Source: Candidatus Babeliales bacterium (GTDB lineage Bacteria; Babelota; Babeliae; Babelales; Chromulinivoraceae). Taken from it: a DNA stretch of 64,000 nt. The position numbers and the translations under genes were made by a program. The notes below the pieces were generated by a model that was not told the origin of the DNA, made no database searches, and saw only the letters and a list, made by a program, of their open reading frames with translations. The stretch lies in the NCBI GenBank assembly GCA_018062405.1, contig JAGOSF010000001.1, positions 62,001 through 126,000 on the forward strand. Direction: 5' to 3'. Position 1 is the stretch's first letter; each line of letters starts with the position of its first letter. Shown here piece after piece: positions 1-10,837 of the stretch.

Positions 1-551
1 GTGTTGCGATGGTTAAAGTATTGCTCAGTAACGCAAACGTTTTAATGCTCGATGAACCGACCAACCACTTGGATATCGAATCAAAAGAAACCGTTTTAAA
101 CGCGCTTGAACAATTTGATGGAACCTTGTTATTCGTATCTCACGATCAAGATTTCGTTAACAATCTTGCAACAAGAATTATCGAATTAAATGAAGATGGA
201 ATTATCAGTTACGAAGGTAACTATGACGCATATCTTGAATTTAAAAATACTTTGAACAAAAAAGATTCTGGCAGTTCTGCTCAAGCAGTTGCAGGAAAAA
301 AAGCGGTAAAAGAATCAACGCTTTCTAAAAAAGAACTTTTTGAACTTCGCAAAAAATATAAAAATCTTGAAAGTAACATGAATAAATACAAAGTTGAGCT
401 CGAAGCTTTACTTGCAACAATGTATCAATTCACGTACGGAACTCCAGAGTATACCCAAGCTCAAGATAAAAAAGATATTTTAGAAAAACGAATTGCAAAG
501 TCAGAACAAGAACTATTAAACTTCCCTCATGCAGATGAGCTTGATTTATAA
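1..551 (+). CDS. ABC-F family ATPase, C-terminal fragment
   Basis: The reading frame is open to the left edge (first full codon at base 3), so this is the 3' end of a longer gene. The visible part begins just after the ABC signature. It contains Walker B with the ABC-F hallmark LDEPTNHLD, then the H-loop SHD, and the usual GNYDAYLEFK strand-turn. A lysine/glutamate-rich coiled-coil C-terminal extension follows (about residues 85-180). ABC-F proteins are soluble ribosome-associated ATPases of the EttA/Uup/YdiF type with two nucleotide-binding domains; only part of the second is here. The tail resembles Uup/YbiT-like members, but the subgroup cannot be fixed without the N-terminal half. A strong terminator follows immediately. 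Confidence 0.93.
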   Translation, partial: VAMVKVLLSNANVLMLDEPTNHLDIESKETVLNALEQFDGTLLFVSHDQDFVNNLATRIIELNEDGIISYEGNYDAYLEFKNTLNKKDSGSSAQAVAGKKAVKESTLSKKELFELRKKYKNLESNMNKYKVELEALLATMYQFTYGTPEYTQAQDKKDILEKRIAKSEQELLNFPHADELDL

Positions 552-571
552 TATCAAGTCCAAGTAGATTT

Positions 572-609
572 AAAAAAGCGGCATCCCTCAAAAAGATGTC
601 GCTTTTTTA
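572..609 (+). terminator. Rho-independent terminator after the ABC-F gene
   Basis: A stem of about 13 bp (AAAAAGCGGCATC with GATGTCGCTTTTT, one G-T wobble) and a short loop are followed by a T run. It lies 20 bp after the ABC-F stop codon. Confidence 0.9.
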
Positions 610-686
610 TTTGAAAGCTTTATCCCTTTATTTTTCCAAAAAATAATACTAAGATCGCAAAAAAGATTTTCAAAAAAAAGGAAAAA

Positions 687-2405
687 ATGAAGCGAATAAT
701 TGTAGCTTTTATAATCTTACTCACTTCTGTTATAAGCTTTTGTAATCCAGGCAATCTTGACACTTCATTCAATCAAGCAAGCATCAATGGAACGATCCCT
801 GGAACCGCTGTTGTAAATCTTACAACAGCAGCTCCATCACAAACAATCAACTCTAGCGCCAATGGAATTGCATTACAAACTGATGGTAAAGTTGTGATTG
901 CTGGCTATGGAACATACCCAACAGCAGAGCAATTGGCAGTAGCTCGTTTTTTACCAGATGGTACCTTAGACACAACATTTAATGCAGGCGGAACACCTGG
1001 TTACAACACGATACAACTTTCTGGCGCATCTGAATCTGTAGCAACCGCAATTGCTATCGATTATGCTTCTGACAACATTATTATAACTGGCTATGCTTTA
1101 ATAAGCGGTGTTTACAAAGTTTTTGTTGCCCGCTATTTACCAGATGGAACGTTCGATACAACATTTAACACCAATGGTTTTGTAGAACTCTTAATTCCTG
1201 GAAGTGCTACAGGATGCAAGGCTTATGGTCTTTGCATTCAAGCAAACAGCAATATCATTATTGTCGGAGAATATAATACTCAATCCGGTATATTTATAGC
1301 GCGAATTTTAGGCAGTGGTGGGAGCGCTGGAACTTTAGACACAACAGGATTTGGTAGCCCGCATGGTTATGCTACTTTATTTACAGGCATAGATAGCGGT
1401 GCAATAGCAGTTGGCGTAGATCCAATCACCAACAAATTTATTGTTGCAGGTTTTACAACCGTTTCATCCATTCAACAATTTTTTGTAGCTCGTTACACAA
1501 CAACGGGGCTTTTAGATACAATTTTTACGAACCCAACAACACCCTATGGTACCAATGGCCAAGGTTATACAACCACTGACATTTCAGGCGGAGCAATCGC
1601 CTACGCTCTTTCAGTTAAAGGTGATGGAACAGCGCTTGTCGCAGGTAACAACATTGAAAGTTCATTATCACCCTATCCAATCGCTCTTGCTCAATTCACT
1701 CCACAAGGCTTGCCTGACGTACAATTTAATCAGACTGGCATTGTCTTAACCCAAATCATCGGTGATGAAGATTCTATCTCTGCATTCGCTACAGGAGTTT
1801 CTACTGACAACAATGGTAAAATAGTCGTCGCTGGTAATGTTAACTTTACATCTGGGCAAACTGATACTTTTTTTGCTCGATACAATGCAAATGGATCGCT
1901 TGACACAACGCTTACTCGAGAAGGTTATATTATTCCTTCTATTAACAATGGAACACAATCAAACGGATTAGCTCTCGAATTAGATGGAAAAGCTATTACA
2001 ACTGGATACACAATATTAGAAAGTAGCAATATTCAGATGATCGTTATTCGTATGATTGGTGGAGCCCTGGACAATCAAGCAACCTCTTCAATTTCGCAAT
2101 ACGGTTTTAACTCTCAATTTCTTTCTCAATTTCTGTATCCAAGTTTTTACGTGACCGTTATTTCTGACCCAGCGGTACAATCTGCAACACTCGACGCACT
2201 CAATACGATCATCGAAAATTATAGTGCTGATTACTCGATTCAGCCAGATTTTAACTACATCGCTTATCTCTATTTACTTCAAACTGAGTTGGATAGAGCC
2301 CAAGCTCAACTTTTAGATTTGTATGGGATAACTTCTGGCGATGAAATTAACCTTTGCTTTACCTACATACAAGAACGAGTTTATCAACTCATACAGCCTT
2401 CATAG
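687..2405 (+). CDS. Secreted delta-60 repeat protein
   Basis: A 572-residue protein with a clear N-terminal signal peptide (MKRII, hydrophobic core, likely cleavage after ISFCNP). The body is built of recurring units of about 55-65 residues, each carrying a form of ARFLPDGTLDTTFN followed by G-rich strands. I count six or seven between residues 20 and 460. This is the delta-60 repeat family (DUF5122), found in bacterial surface or secreted proteins and thought to form a beta-propeller-like fold. The last ~110 residues leave the repeat pattern and look helical. An A/G-rich ribosome site (AAAAAAAAGGAAAAA) precedes the ATG. It lies 61 bp upstream of the next exported protein on the same strand, so the two may be co-transcribed. 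The molecular function is unknown. Confidence 0.85.
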   Translation: MKRIIVAFIILLTSVISFCNPGNLDTSFNQASINGTIPGTAVVNLTTAAPSQTINSSANGIALQTDGKVVIAGYGTYPTAEQLAVARFLPDGTLDTTFNAGGTPGYNTIQLSGASESVATAIAIDYASDNIIITGYALISGVYKVFVARYLPDGTFDTTFNTNGFVELLIPGSATGCKAYGLCIQANSNIIIVGEYNTQSGIFIARILGSGGSAGTLDTTGFGSPHGYATLFTGIDSGAIAVGVDPITNKFIVAGFTTVSSIQQFFVARYTTTGLLDTIFTNPTTPYGTNGQGYTTTDISGGAIAYALSVKGDGTALVAGNNIESSLSPYPIALAQFTPQGLPDVQFNQTGIVLTQIIGDEDSISAFATGVSTDNNGKIVVAGNVNFTSGQTDTFFARYNANGSLDTTLTREGYIIPSINNGTQSNGLALELDGKAITTGYTILESSNIQMIVIRMIGGALDNQATSSISQYGFNSQFLSQFLYPSFYVTVISDPAVQSATLDALNTIIENYSADYSIQPDFNYIAYLYLLQTELDRAQAQLLDLYGITSGDEINLCFTYIQERVYQLIQPS

Positions 2406-2466
2406 CTTTATTTTTAAAAAAAATAGTATAGGATCATGAAAAATAGAAATATGTCATAAGGTTAAA

Positions 2467-4821
2467 ATGGTAAAAAATATGAAAAAATCAATTATAGTAG
2501 TTATGGTAATTGCATCATCACAGCTATCAGCGATCACATCAAACATGACGCATCGTGTGATGGGAACATCTCCACTACTCTATAAAATGATCGATTATTC
2601 AAAAAAAGAAATCAGCTTTGAAGTTGAACCTATCTACATGGGAATGTATCAAAATCAACAAGTCATTACGAATATCATGCCTTTTGGAAAAAGAACTTTA
2701 GAATTTGACCAACAAGGAAAAGGAGATATTAATCCAGTCTGGATGAACTTAATGTCGAGCAATGATTCTGCAAATTATAGTTCACTAGTTACCTTTACTC
2801 CATCACTGACACAATCAGGAGTACTTTTACACTGGTATGATAATTTCGACAACATGTTTATTGATATAAAAACAGCCCTTGTACAATGTAAATCAGAAAT
2901 CGCAATGACCGAAGTTGGCGGTGGCAATGGTTTAAACCCAGGTATTTTAAATGCTCAGCAAGCTTTTACACAATCAGACTGGAACTATGGAAAAATTGGG
3001 CAAGCCAATCATGTTACTGGATTAGATAATATCGAACTTCGATTTGGTGGTGTTACCAAAGCAACAAGCCATGCCTCAACTTACGATTTATTTATCACTG
3101 GATTTGGATTGATCGAAGCACCTACTGGCTCTGGTACAAAAGCTGAATGGCTTTTTGAACCTCAAGTTGGTACCAATCACTGGGGACTTGGGCTTGGCTT
3201 TGAAGCCTTAGTTTGCGGTCATGATGATGTAAAATTCATGATAGCAGGTAACTATCGTTATTTAGCACCAGCTTGGGAAACTCGATCATTTGATCTTCTT
3301 GATAATGGCCCATGGTCTCGCTACCTTGGCGTTCAAGATACCTATGGGCTTCCAACAGCCCCAGCAACACTTGCGCTTCCTGGAATTAACTTTTTTACAC
3401 AACAAGCATACATCAAAGGCAGAAGTGAGCTCAACCTCTATGCTCGTCTTTCAAAACAACTTCGTTCAAGTTATGTTGAACTCAGTTATAACTTCTTCTG
3501 CTTACAACAAGAATCTATTGGTACCATTAAAAATCCAACCCCTGGTTATGGCATTTACGCTTTGACTGGATCTACTGGTGGAGCTGGTGGCGTTACGACT
3601 GCAAGCAGAGCTACCATTAATCAAGATATCACAAACCTTGACCCAATAGGATCTCCTGCTGTCATTACAACCGATAGCTTTAATAAAGCATCTGCAGCTC
3701 AAGGAACATACGCTGCAAACACCCTTGCAGCTCGACTCGAAATTATGAACAATAATATTGTGTATGGTTTTGGTGCAGCAATCGAAGCAGGACTATCACA
3801 CAATGCAATTTCAACTTGGTCTGTGTGGGCTAAATTCGAGTATCAATTCGATAATATAACCTCTTCAAACTGTCATGATGAATATTTTTCACCTTTGTAC
3901 AACATTAACGAAGGAACTGGTTTAATCGAATATAACGATGTTTATATGGATAATTTTGATTTACCTGAAGACGTTATAGAAACAATTGAAAATCAATTCA
4001 TAGAAACGATTGAAAGCTTTGAATTTATAGAAGATGAAGAACTTCAATCTTTTAACAATCAATCAGAAATTCAAGAAGAAAATGAAGAATATTCTGAATC
4101 ATTTCTAGAAGAAATAGAACAAAAAGACGAATCAGAAATAGAAATAGAAAACGAAAATCAAGAAATAAAAGCACAAGAAGAAGAAACTCAAAACCTAGAA
4201 AATGAAGCAATTCAAGAAGAAATAGAAACAGAAGCATCAAAAGAAGTTCAAGACAAAGAAGAAGAAAAATTAATTCAAGAAGATGAAGAAGTTCAAGAAG
4301 AAAAAGCTGCTAACTATGAACAAGAAACCGAAACTCAACCAACTGAAGATATCTCTTTCGAAGATGAAACTGTTCAAGATGAAGCAATTTTAGAAGAGCC
4401 TGAACTTAATGAAGAAGTTCAATGTGATAGCAATCCTGAACTTGATCATCAAGAAATAGAAATTATAGAAATTGATGAAAATGAACAAACCACACCAACA
4501 GGAGAAGATGGGCTCTTTTTACATCTTGAAGCAACTGAACCCACAAATGGTCATGAACCTATCTCAACAGACGAATCGCAAGATTATGAATTTGTCCCAA
4601 CAAATGAAAATGGCTTTCAGTTCATAGATAACTCGCTGAAAGAAATTGGTGACAACATTCCTTTATCTGGAGAAGAAATAGAACAAGTCAGCGATATTGA
4701 TACTGATATTCATGATGACAAAATAATCAACCCACCGACAATCGCTGTAGAATTTGATCCTGAAGAAGATAGAGCTATGACAGAAATAGAAATACTCCAA
4801 AAGTTAGACAGCACCAAATAA
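2467..4821 (+). CDS. Predicted outer-membrane barrel-like protein with long acidic C-terminal tail
   Basis: A 784-residue protein with an N-terminal signal sequence (the ATG at 2467 has AAGG just upstream; a second ATG at 2479 is possible). Residues ~25-490 have alternating hydrophobic/aromatic strands, many Asn/Gly turns and internal phrases such as WLFEPQVGTNHWGLGLGFEA and LRSSYVELSYNFFCLQQ, which suggest a beta-barrel. From about residue 500 the composition changes abruptly to a ~280-residue Glu/Asp/Gln-rich region (repeated EEIE, QEE, EEVQEE). No family is recognised. The barrel call rests only on strand pattern and envelope context. The tail could lie in the periplasm or outside the cell; I cannot tell which. 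A 14-bp hairpin follows the stop. Confidence 0.7.
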   Translation: MVKNMKKSIIVVMVIASSQLSAITSNMTHRVMGTSPLLYKMIDYSKKEISFEVEPIYMGMYQNQQVITNIMPFGKRTLEFDQQGKGDINPVWMNLMSSNDSANYSSLVTFTPSLTQSGVLLHWYDNFDNMFIDIKTALVQCKSEIAMTEVGGGNGLNPGILNAQQAFTQSDWNYGKIGQANHVTGLDNIELRFGGVTKATSHASTYDLFITGFGLIEAPTGSGTKAEWLFEPQVGTNHWGLGLGFEALVCGHDDVKFMIAGNYRYLAPAWETRSFDLLDNGPWSRYLGVQDTYGLPTAPATLALPGINFFTQQAYIKGRSELNLYARLSKQLRSSYVELSYNFFCLQQESIGTIKNPTPGYGIYALTGSTGGAGGVTTASRATINQDITNLDPIGSPAVITTDSFNKASAAQGTYAANTLAARLEIMNNNIVYGFGAAIEAGLSHNAISTWSVWAKFEYQFDNITSSNCHDEYFSPLYNINEGTGLIEYNDVYMDNFDLPEDVIETIENQFIETIESFEFIEDEELQSFNNQSEIQEENEEYSESFLEEIEQKDESEIEIENENQEIKAQEEETQNLENEAIQEEIETEASKEVQDKEEEKLIQEDEEVQEEKAANYEQETETQPTEDISFEDETVQDEAILEEPELNEEVQCDSNPELDHQEIEIIEIDENEQTTPTGEDGLFLHLEATEPTNGHEPISTDESQDYEFVPTNENGFQFIDNSLKEIGDNIPLSGEEIEQVSDIDTDIHDDKIINPPTIAVEFDPEEDRAMTEIEILQKLDSTK

Positions 4822-4829
4822 AAAATATG

Positions 4830-4865
4830 CAGTGAACTTATGAAAATTGATTCATAAGTTCACTG
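4830..4865 (+). terminator. Hairpin terminator after the barrel-like gene
   Basis: A perfect 14-bp stem (CAGTGAACTTATGA with its complement) has an 8-nt loop and lies 8 bp after the stop. The T run after it is weak (TATTCAAAAATTT), so termination efficiency is uncertain. Confidence 0.65.
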
Positions 4866-4934
4866 TATTCAAAAATTTATGCTAAAAGCCTTTATTCTTA
4901 CAATAAAATCTTTCTTACCTTACCCTTCAAAATT

Positions 4935-4943
4935 TGATATAAT
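4935..4943 (+). promoter_or_regulatory. Candidate extended -10 promoter for lgt-dnaG-rpoD
   Basis: TGATATAAT is a perfect -10 hexamer preceded by the extended TGn motif, about 80 bp before lgt. The -35 region is poor (TTACCT at about 17 bp spacing). It is the best promoter match in the gap before this operon. Confidence 0.45.
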
Positions 4944-5022
4944 TATAACTATCAGAAACAATATTAAGTATATATTCTGACTTAAAATCTTATTAAGATA
5001 TTTGATTGCGTAGGGAATATTC

Positions 5023-5829
5023 ATGTCACCAATTCTTTTCCATATTTATGGTCCGATCTCAATCCATAGCTTTGGTGCGATGATTGTTTTTGGTGCGGTG
5101 ATTACCTTATACCTTCTCCACCGCGATCAACCTCTTCATACATTTATAAGCGATGACCAACTTGCAACGATCGTTCAAATTAGTTTTTTTTCAGGAATGA
5201 TTGGTGGAAGATGCTGGTTTTTAATAACAAATCAATCTATGATTCTCAGTTGGACCGATGTTATTGCAGTTTGGTCTGGTGGACTATCAATCCTTGGTGC
5301 TATTATCGCAACAATTATAGCCTTATCAGTCTATTTTTATAACCAAAATTTACCAGCATTGCCAATTTTAGATCGACTTGCTCTTTATGCCCCTTTATTA
5401 CAATCGATTTCTCGATTTGGATGTTTTTTTGCAGGGTGTTGCTATGGGCAAACAACCAATCTACCATGGAGCATTATCTACAAACACCCAGACAGCCTTG
5501 CCCCGCTCCACATAGCTCTTCACCCAACACAGATCTATAGCAGCCTGTTTTTATTGAGTAGCTTTATCATATTGCTCTGCTTTGATCGATACTATCGCAA
5601 CCAAAAACCAGGGCAAATTATTGCTTTGTATCTTATACTTATAAGTCTTGAAAGATTCTTCGTCGATTTTTTTCGAGGAGATCAAGAATTTTTAACATCT
5701 TGTAATCTTTGTACCAACCTATCAATTCAACAAATATTAGCCTTGTGTTTATGTATCACAGGCTTGATCATCATGATTTTCGTAACATTGTATAAAAATA
5801 AAGCGAAAGTTTATAATTCAAACAAATGA
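5023..5829 (+). CDS. lgt: Prolipoprotein diacylglyceryl transferase
   Basis: A 268-residue multi-pass inner-membrane enzyme that moves diacylglycerol from phosphatidylglycerol onto the lipobox cysteine of prolipoproteins. Visible family features are the N-terminal LFHIYGPISIHSFG segment, the GGRCWF region, VWSGGLSILGA, the signature SRFGCFFAGCCYG at about residues 128-141, HPTQIYSS, and a C-terminal RFFVDFFRGD motif. Length is normal for the family. Its stop overlaps the dnaG start by 4 nt (ATGA), so the two are translationally coupled. Likely substrates in this window include the Pal-like lipoprotein at 38.8 kb and the tiny lipoprotein at 60.3 kb. Confidence 0.96.
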   Translation: MSPILFHIYGPISIHSFGAMIVFGAVITLYLLHRDQPLHTFISDDQLATIVQISFFSGMIGGRCWFLITNQSMILSWTDVIAVWSGGLSILGAIIATIIALSVYFYNQNLPALPILDRLALYAPLLQSISRFGCFFAGCCYGQTTNLPWSIIYKHPDSLAPLHIALHPTQIYSSLFLLSSFIILLCFDRYYRNQKPGQIIALYLILISLERFFVDFFRGDQEFLTSCNLCTNLSIQQILALCLCITGLIIMIFVTLYKNKAKVYNSNK

Positions 5830-7577
5830 ACCTATTTAATTTTATCAAAAATTCTGTACGCATCCTTGATGTTATCAATGAATACACCACACTCAAAAAG
5901 TCTGGCGGTTTATACTGGAAATCCCCTTGCCCTTTTCACCAAGAAAAAACACCTTCCTTTACCGTAAGCCCAGATAAAGAAATTTTTTATTGCTTTGGAT
6001 GTCATGAATCTGGGGATGTTATCTCTTTTATTGCAAAAATAGAAAAAATGTCACAATTTGATGCAGCCCAGTATTTAATCGAAAAATATAATCTCCAAGT
6101 TCCAGATGCTATAAAAAGTTCAGTTAATCAGTCAAAGCAAAATCGAGACGACAAAGATAGTTATTTTGCTTTGTGCAAGCTTGTTGCAAACTGGTGCCAT
6201 GATCAATTATTTTTATACGAAACTGCGTTAAATTATGTTCACAGCAGAAAATTTAACCAGCAATCAATCACGCAATTTACACTTGGCTATTTTCCAAAAG
6301 GAAATATGGCTATTAAAAATCTACTTGAACAAGCATCTGCGCAAGGATTTTTAACCAAAGACCTGATCCAAGCTGGAGTTTTATTTCAAGGCCAAACAAC
6401 TTTGTATTCACCTTTTGAAGGTCGAATTATATTTCCGATTAAAGATCATCTTGGTAGACATTGTGGATTTGGCGGCAGAGTCTTTATGCCCGACGATGAT
6501 CGTTCTAAATATTACAACTCCAAAGAAAATCAATTTTTCCAAAAAGGAACGTTGCTTTACGGGCTAGATATTGCTAAAAAAAATATACAACATGATGATA
6601 TTGCATTTTTAGTTGAAGGATATACAGATTGCATAGCTATGCACAGCTATGGCTATAAAAATAGTATTGCAACGCTGGGAACAGCTTGCACATTAGATCA
6701 CCTTAAAAAAATAGCGAATTACACACAGCAATTGTATATCATGTACGACGGTGATGATGCTGGCCAACAAGCTATTTTACGATTAACTCAACTTTGCTGG
6801 ACCATTGATATTGAACCAAAAGTTATCTGTTTGCCAAAAGATAGTGACCCTGCTTCGTTTTTATACAAAAACCAAGACCTTAAACCTTACATCACTCATG
6901 CAAAAGATGTATTTAGCTTTTTTTTGCAAAACAAAGGTCATGATTTTCAAAATAAAAACCTCAAAGAAAAGTTGCAAGCAACTGCAAGTATTACTGAACT
7001 TATTACCAATCTGCAAGATCCTTTAAAAAGAGATATATTACTTTTACAAGCGTCTGAAATATTACAAATCCCTTTAGAAATTTTGAGAAAAGAGTATACT
7101 GTATCAAATAAACACGCAGAAAAAGCACCTCAAGAAACAGTAAATAATAACATTCTCAGTCCACTTGAAACAAAAATATTTTCGGCAATATTGCATTATC
7201 CAAAGCTTTTAAATAGCGAAAATATAACACTGTTGACAGCTGGACTCCCTGATCCTTACAATGAATTACTTACAAGAATAATTAAAATCATAGAGCCAGA
7301 TAGAAATATTCCTTTATATAAAATACAAGAGCAACTAACAACATCAGAGCAAGCTCTTATTAATCAGCTGTTATTTGCACTCGAAGAAACAAGTATAGAA
7401 ACTGCCTTTGAACAAATGTTATTGCAATTTCAAAAAAAACATTGGAAATCTATAGTTGTAAATATTAAGATGAAATTACAAAAAGCAACACAAGATTCCA
7501 ATAACGAAGAAATACAAACTATTGTGACAGCTTTTCAAGCTATAAAATTAAAATTAATAAAAAATGGAAATTTATGA
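5826..7577 (+). CDS. dnaG: DNA primase DnaG
   Basis: A 583-residue primase that makes RNA primers at the replication fork. The N-terminal CHC2 zinc finger uses C35, H38, C56 and C59 ([11 protein letters not shown] and [11 protein letters not shown]). The catalytic core follows, with its TOPRIM domain at about residues 262-330: [14 protein letters not shown] supplies the acidic Glu and [10 protein letters not shown] the DxD-type metal site. A C-terminal helical region of about 150 residues would be the helicase-binding part. It overlaps lgt and rpoD by 4 nt on each side. The dnaG-rpoD pairing is the classic macromolecular-synthesis arrangement; rpsU, often first in that operon, is replaced here by lgt. 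Confidence 0.97.
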   Translation: MNLFNFIKNSVRILDVINEYTTLKKSGGLYWKSPCPFHQEKTPSFTVSPDKEIFYCFGCHESGDVISFIAKIEKMSQFDAAQYLIEKYNLQVPDAIKSSVNQSKQNRDDKDSYFALCKLVANWCHDQLFLYETALNYVHSRKFNQQSITQFTLGYFPKGNMAIKNLLEQASAQGFLTKDLIQAGVLFQGQTTLYSPFEGRIIFPIKDHLGRHCGFGGRVFMPDDDRSKYYNSKENQFFQKGTLLYGLDIAKKNIQHDDIAFLVEGYTDCIAMHSYGYKNSIATLGTACTLDHLKKIANYTQQLYIMYDGDDAGQQAILRLTQLCWTIDIEPKVICLPKDSDPASFLYKNQDLKPYITHAKDVFSFFLQNKGHDFQNKNLKEKLQATASITELITNLQDPLKRDILLLQASEILQIPLEILRKEYTVSNKHAEKAPQETVNNNILSPLETKIFSAILHYPKLLNSENITLLTAGLPDPYNELLTRIIKIIEPDRNIPLYKIQEQLTTSEQALINQLLFALEETSIETAFEQMLLQFQKKHWKSIVVNIKMKLQKATQDSNNEEIQTIVTAFQAIKLKLIKNGNL

Positions 7578-9499
7578 TAAAAAAAATAGCTGGAAAACCG
7601 ACTAAATATTCTAAAGCGAATTCTTCTGCAACTGTAAACACAGCCGCAAAACCTTTAACAACAGAAGAAGCAATTAAACTGTTTCTTGAAGAAGGTAGAA
7701 AAAATCGTTTTATAACGTATGAATCGGTTATAGAATTTGGTGATGAGCATAAATTTTCAGAAGCAGATGCAAACAAATTTCTTAAGTCTATAGAAAAAAG
7801 CAACATTGAACTGGTTATGCAGGATGAAATTCATGCTGATAACATCGTTGCTGCAGATGATTTACGCTCAACTGATTCAGGTGATGAATCTCATGAGTTT
7901 ACCATGGGTAAATTAAGCACCTCAATCTATCTTCATGACGACGAAGACAAAGAAGATGATGATAAAGAAGAAAAGGGCGAAACTCGCCATACTTCAGATT
8001 CGTCTCAGGTTGCTGATGGCGTTAAATGTTATTTACGTGACATTGGTAAAATTCCTCTTTTAAATAAAGCGACAGAAGCTGCTATAGCTGCAAAAATAGC
8101 TGCAGGAAAAACAGAATCAGTTCGAGCTTTATCTTATTTTCCGATCATTCACAAAGAAATTTCTATCATTGGCGATAAGATTCTCAAAGAAACAATTCAA
8201 CTAAAAGATATTATTCAATTCTCAGAATTTGATGAAGAAAATTTACCAAATTTACAAGAAGAGAAAAAATTCTTACTAAAAATCATTACCAAGATTAAAA
8301 AACTTATCAAAAATGAGAATGCTATTTATATCAGCTACAAAGGCAAACTTGCAACGCAAGCTGATAAAGATGAGATGCTCAACAAGGTAAAAGAAAACAA
8401 AGAAGAAATTAGCACAACGATTACTTCGATCAAGCTTTCAAACAAGCTTATCAGAAAGCTTGGTAAAAAAGTTGATAAAGGTATTACTAAAATTCTAGAT
8501 CGTAAAAGATTTGTTGAAAAAACAATGGCTGCAATTGCGTCACTGAAGAAATCTAAATCGAAAGATAAAGAAGAAACTGAGATGATGCTTGCAGATTATG
8601 AACTACAAGTACGTATTGCAAATAAAACAATTCGCAAAATGGAAAACGAACTTGGACTTTCTTCTGTACGATCAATCGAATTTTATAAAAAATTCTTAAA
8701 AGGCCAAGCAAAAGATAAACAAGCAAAAGGTGATCTTGCTCAGGCAAACTTACGACTTGTGGTCAACATTGCTAAAAAATATGTTAACCGTGGTTTACAC
8801 TTCTTAGATTTAATCCAAGAAGGAAACATCGGGTTAATGAAGGCTGTAGAAAAGTTTGAATTTGAACGCGGTTATAAGTTTTCAACCTATGCTACATGGT
8901 GGATTCGTCAGGCAATTACACGAGCAATAGCTGATCAATCTCGAACAATTCGCGTACCTGTTCACATGGTTGAAACGTTGAACAAAATCAATAAAATCAA
9001 ACATGCTTTCTTACAAGAATCTGGGCGCGAACCTTCTTACGAAGAACTTGCAAAAAAACTTAATCTTGACGAAAAAAAGATTAAAAATATCATTAAAATC
9101 TCAAAAGAACCTATTTCTTTAGAAACTCCAGTTGGTGATAGCAATGATGCTTCGATTAAAGATTTTATCGAAAGCGAAAATGAATTCTCACCTTCTGACA
9201 TCGTTGCAAACAGCGATTTGAAAGAAAAAGTTCGTGAAGTTTTGAAATCTTTAACGCCTCGTGAAGAAAAAGTGTTAAAAATGAGATTTGGGATCGACGT
9301 CGCTTCAGAGCACACACTTGAAGAAGTTGGAAAAGACTTTTCTGTCACTCGAGAACGAATTCGTCAAATCGAAGTTAAGGCTTTGAAAAAGCTTAAACAT
9401 CCTTCTCGAAGCAAAAAGCTTCAATCTTTTTTTGAAAAAGACTTTAATCATATTCACACCGATGAAGATGACACTGATCACGACGAAGATAGCGAATAA
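7574..9499 (+). CDS. rpoD: Primary sigma factor RpoD (sigma-70)
   Basis: A 641-residue housekeeping sigma factor. A region 1.1-like segment lies near residues 28-80, and region 1.2 begins at [15 protein letters not shown] long helical Lys/Glu-rich non-conserved insert spans about 190-370. Region 2 (about 385-465) contains [16 protein letters not shown] and the -10-recognising [15 protein letters not shown]. Region 3 follows [12 protein letters not shown]. Region 4.2 (about 578-607) has [18 protein letters not shown]. All core-binding and DNA-binding motifs look intact, so promoters here should be close to the TTGACA/TATAAT consensus. A 4-nt overlap with dnaG implies coupled translation. Confidence 0.97.
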   Translation: MIKKIAGKPTKYSKANSSATVNTAAKPLTTEEAIKLFLEEGRKNRFITYESVIEFGDEHKFSEADANKFLKSIEKSNIELVMQDEIHADNIVAADDLRSTDSGDESHEFTMGKLSTSIYLHDDEDKEDDDKEEKGETRHTSDSSQVADGVKCYLRDIGKIPLLNKATEAAIAAKIAAGKTESVRALSYFPIIHKEISIIGDKILKETIQLKDIIQFSEFDEENLPNLQEEKKFLLKIITKIKKLIKNENAIYISYKGKLATQADKDEMLNKVKENKEEISTTITSIKLSNKLIRKLGKKVDKGITKILDRKRFVEKTMAAIASLKKSKSKDKEETEMMLADYELQVRIANKTIRKMENELGLSSVRSIEFYKKFLKGQAKDKQAKGDLAQANLRLVVNIAKKYVNRGLHFLDLIQEGNIGLMKAVEKFEFERGYKFSTYATWWIRQAITRAIADQSRTIRVPVHMVETLNKINKIKHAFLQESGREPSYEELAKKLNLDEKKIKNIIKISKEPISLETPVGDSNDASIKDFIESENEFSPSDIVANSDLKEKVREVLKSLTPREEKVLKMRFGIDVASEHTLEEVGKDFSVTRERIRQIEVKALKKLKHPSRSKKLQSFFEKDFNHIHTDEDDTDHDEDSE

Positions 9500-9526
9500 T
9501 TTTTCAACTTAAAAAAGAGAGATTTT

Positions 9527-10837
9527 ATGGAACAGTACACGCAATCGTTACCTGGAAATATTTTATTATTTATCGTATCGCTTTTAACTTGTGCGCTTTT
9601 TTCGTTTTTAGAAACGAGCATCACGGCGATTCGATTATTTAATTTAAAAGAAATAGAACGCTCGAATCCAAAATATAAAACGTTGTTTGAAGCTTTCAAT
9701 AAACACCCTCAACAAGTTTTAATTTCGATTTTAATAGCGACCGATTTAGCCAGTGTAACATGCGCAGTTGTTTCACAAAGTTTAACAGAGAGCTTATTTG
9801 AAAAAATACAAATGCCAGAAAGCCTGGCATTTGTATTTGGTATTTTAATTACCACTGTTTTAGTCTCTATTTTTGGAGAAATCATTCCCAAAAGCGTTGC
9901 AAAGTCTTTAGGCACTAAAAACTTTACTTCAACGTTATGGATTATTAATATTTTCTATATCATCTTAAGCCCTATAGCTCGAATTATTAACAACGTTTCA
10001 TTATTTATTGCACGCAGCAATCATCAAGAAGAAGATCATATTACTTCAGAAAAAGAGATTCAGTTTTTGATTAATTACATCGAAGAAAAAAATTTGATGG
10101 ATTATGAAAAAACAGCGATGCTTCAAAATATTTTTAGAATGGGACAAACTTCTGTTAAGGAAATTTTAATTCCACAACATGATATTGTCAGCATCAACGT
10201 TCAAAATGATATATCTACCTTTTTAGATAAATTTGCAGAATATCAGTTTTCTAGATTTCCAGTCTACCAAGATGAAGCAAACAACATCGTTGGGATTGTT
10301 TATTTAAAAGATATTTTATTTGCTCTACAAAAAAATCCTGAAATTAAACTTTTAGAGCTGATTCGTCCTATTATTTTTGTACCAGACAACATGAAGGTCA
10401 ATGAACTTTTAAAAGAGTTTAAATTACAAAAAATTCACATGTGTATGGTTCTTGATGAATACGGCAACACAATTGGATTGGTAACGCTCGAAGATGCCTT
10501 AGAAGAAATCGTCGGCGATATTCATGACGAACATGATGCAAATCGCGATTCAGAAAAAATTAAGGTTATAAAAAAAGATGTTGAATGGTCTGTTGATGCA
10601 ACCATTGATCTTGATCGCCTGCATCCGCTCCTTAAAATTACCTTTGAAACACAGTCTGCGGTAACACTTGGTGGCTTTCTATCTGAACAAATGCAACACC
10701 TACCAAAAGAAGGTGAATTTTTAATGTATAAGAATTTTTATTTTATGATAGAAAAAGCTGATGCAAAAAGAGTTTTACTTGTCCGGGTTCAAACAGCAGA
10801 GCAAGCAGAAAAATATAAACTCCATCTCAAAAAATAA
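9527..10837 (+). CDS. CNNM/CBS-domain membrane protein (HlyC/CorC family)
   Basis: A 436-residue protein with three parts. The first is an N-terminal DUF21/CNNM transmembrane domain of about 180 residues, including the family motif FGEIIPKSVAK. A CBS-domain pair follows (about 200-325; FSRFPVYQDEANNIVGIVYLKD and MCMVLDEYGNTIGLVTLED). The last is a C-terminal CorC_HlyC domain (about 350-430). Members are linked to divalent-cation (Mg2+/Co2+) efflux or homeostasis; the older hemolysin label is historical. It starts 27 bp after rpoD with an AAAGAGAG ribosome site, so it probably belongs to the same transcription unit. Nothing required for the fold is obviously missing. Confidence 0.9.
   Translation: MEQYTQSLPGNILLFIVSLLTCALFSFLETSITAIRLFNLKEIERSNPKYKTLFEAFNKHPQQVLISILIATDLASVTCAVVSQSLTESLFEKIQMPESLAFVFGILITTVLVSIFGEIIPKSVAKSLGTKNFTSTLWIINIFYIILSPIARIINNVSLFIARSNHQEEDHITSEKEIQFLINYIEEKNLMDYEKTAMLQNIFRMGQTSVKEILIPQHDIVSINVQNDISTFLDKFAEYQFSRFPVYQDEANNIVGIVYLKDILFALQKNPEIKLLELIRPIIFVPDNMKVNELLKEFKLQKIHMCMVLDEYGNTIGLVTLEDALEEIVGDIHDEHDANRDSEKIKVIKKDVEWSVDATIDLDRLHPLLKITFETQSAVTLGGFLSEQMQHLPKEGEFLMYKNFYFMIEKADAKRVLLVRVQTAEQAEKYKLHLKK

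Noticed and set aside
4052..4240. Leu/Phe-rich minus-strand ORF
   Set aside because: It is the antisense of the Glu-rich tail and has no start signals.
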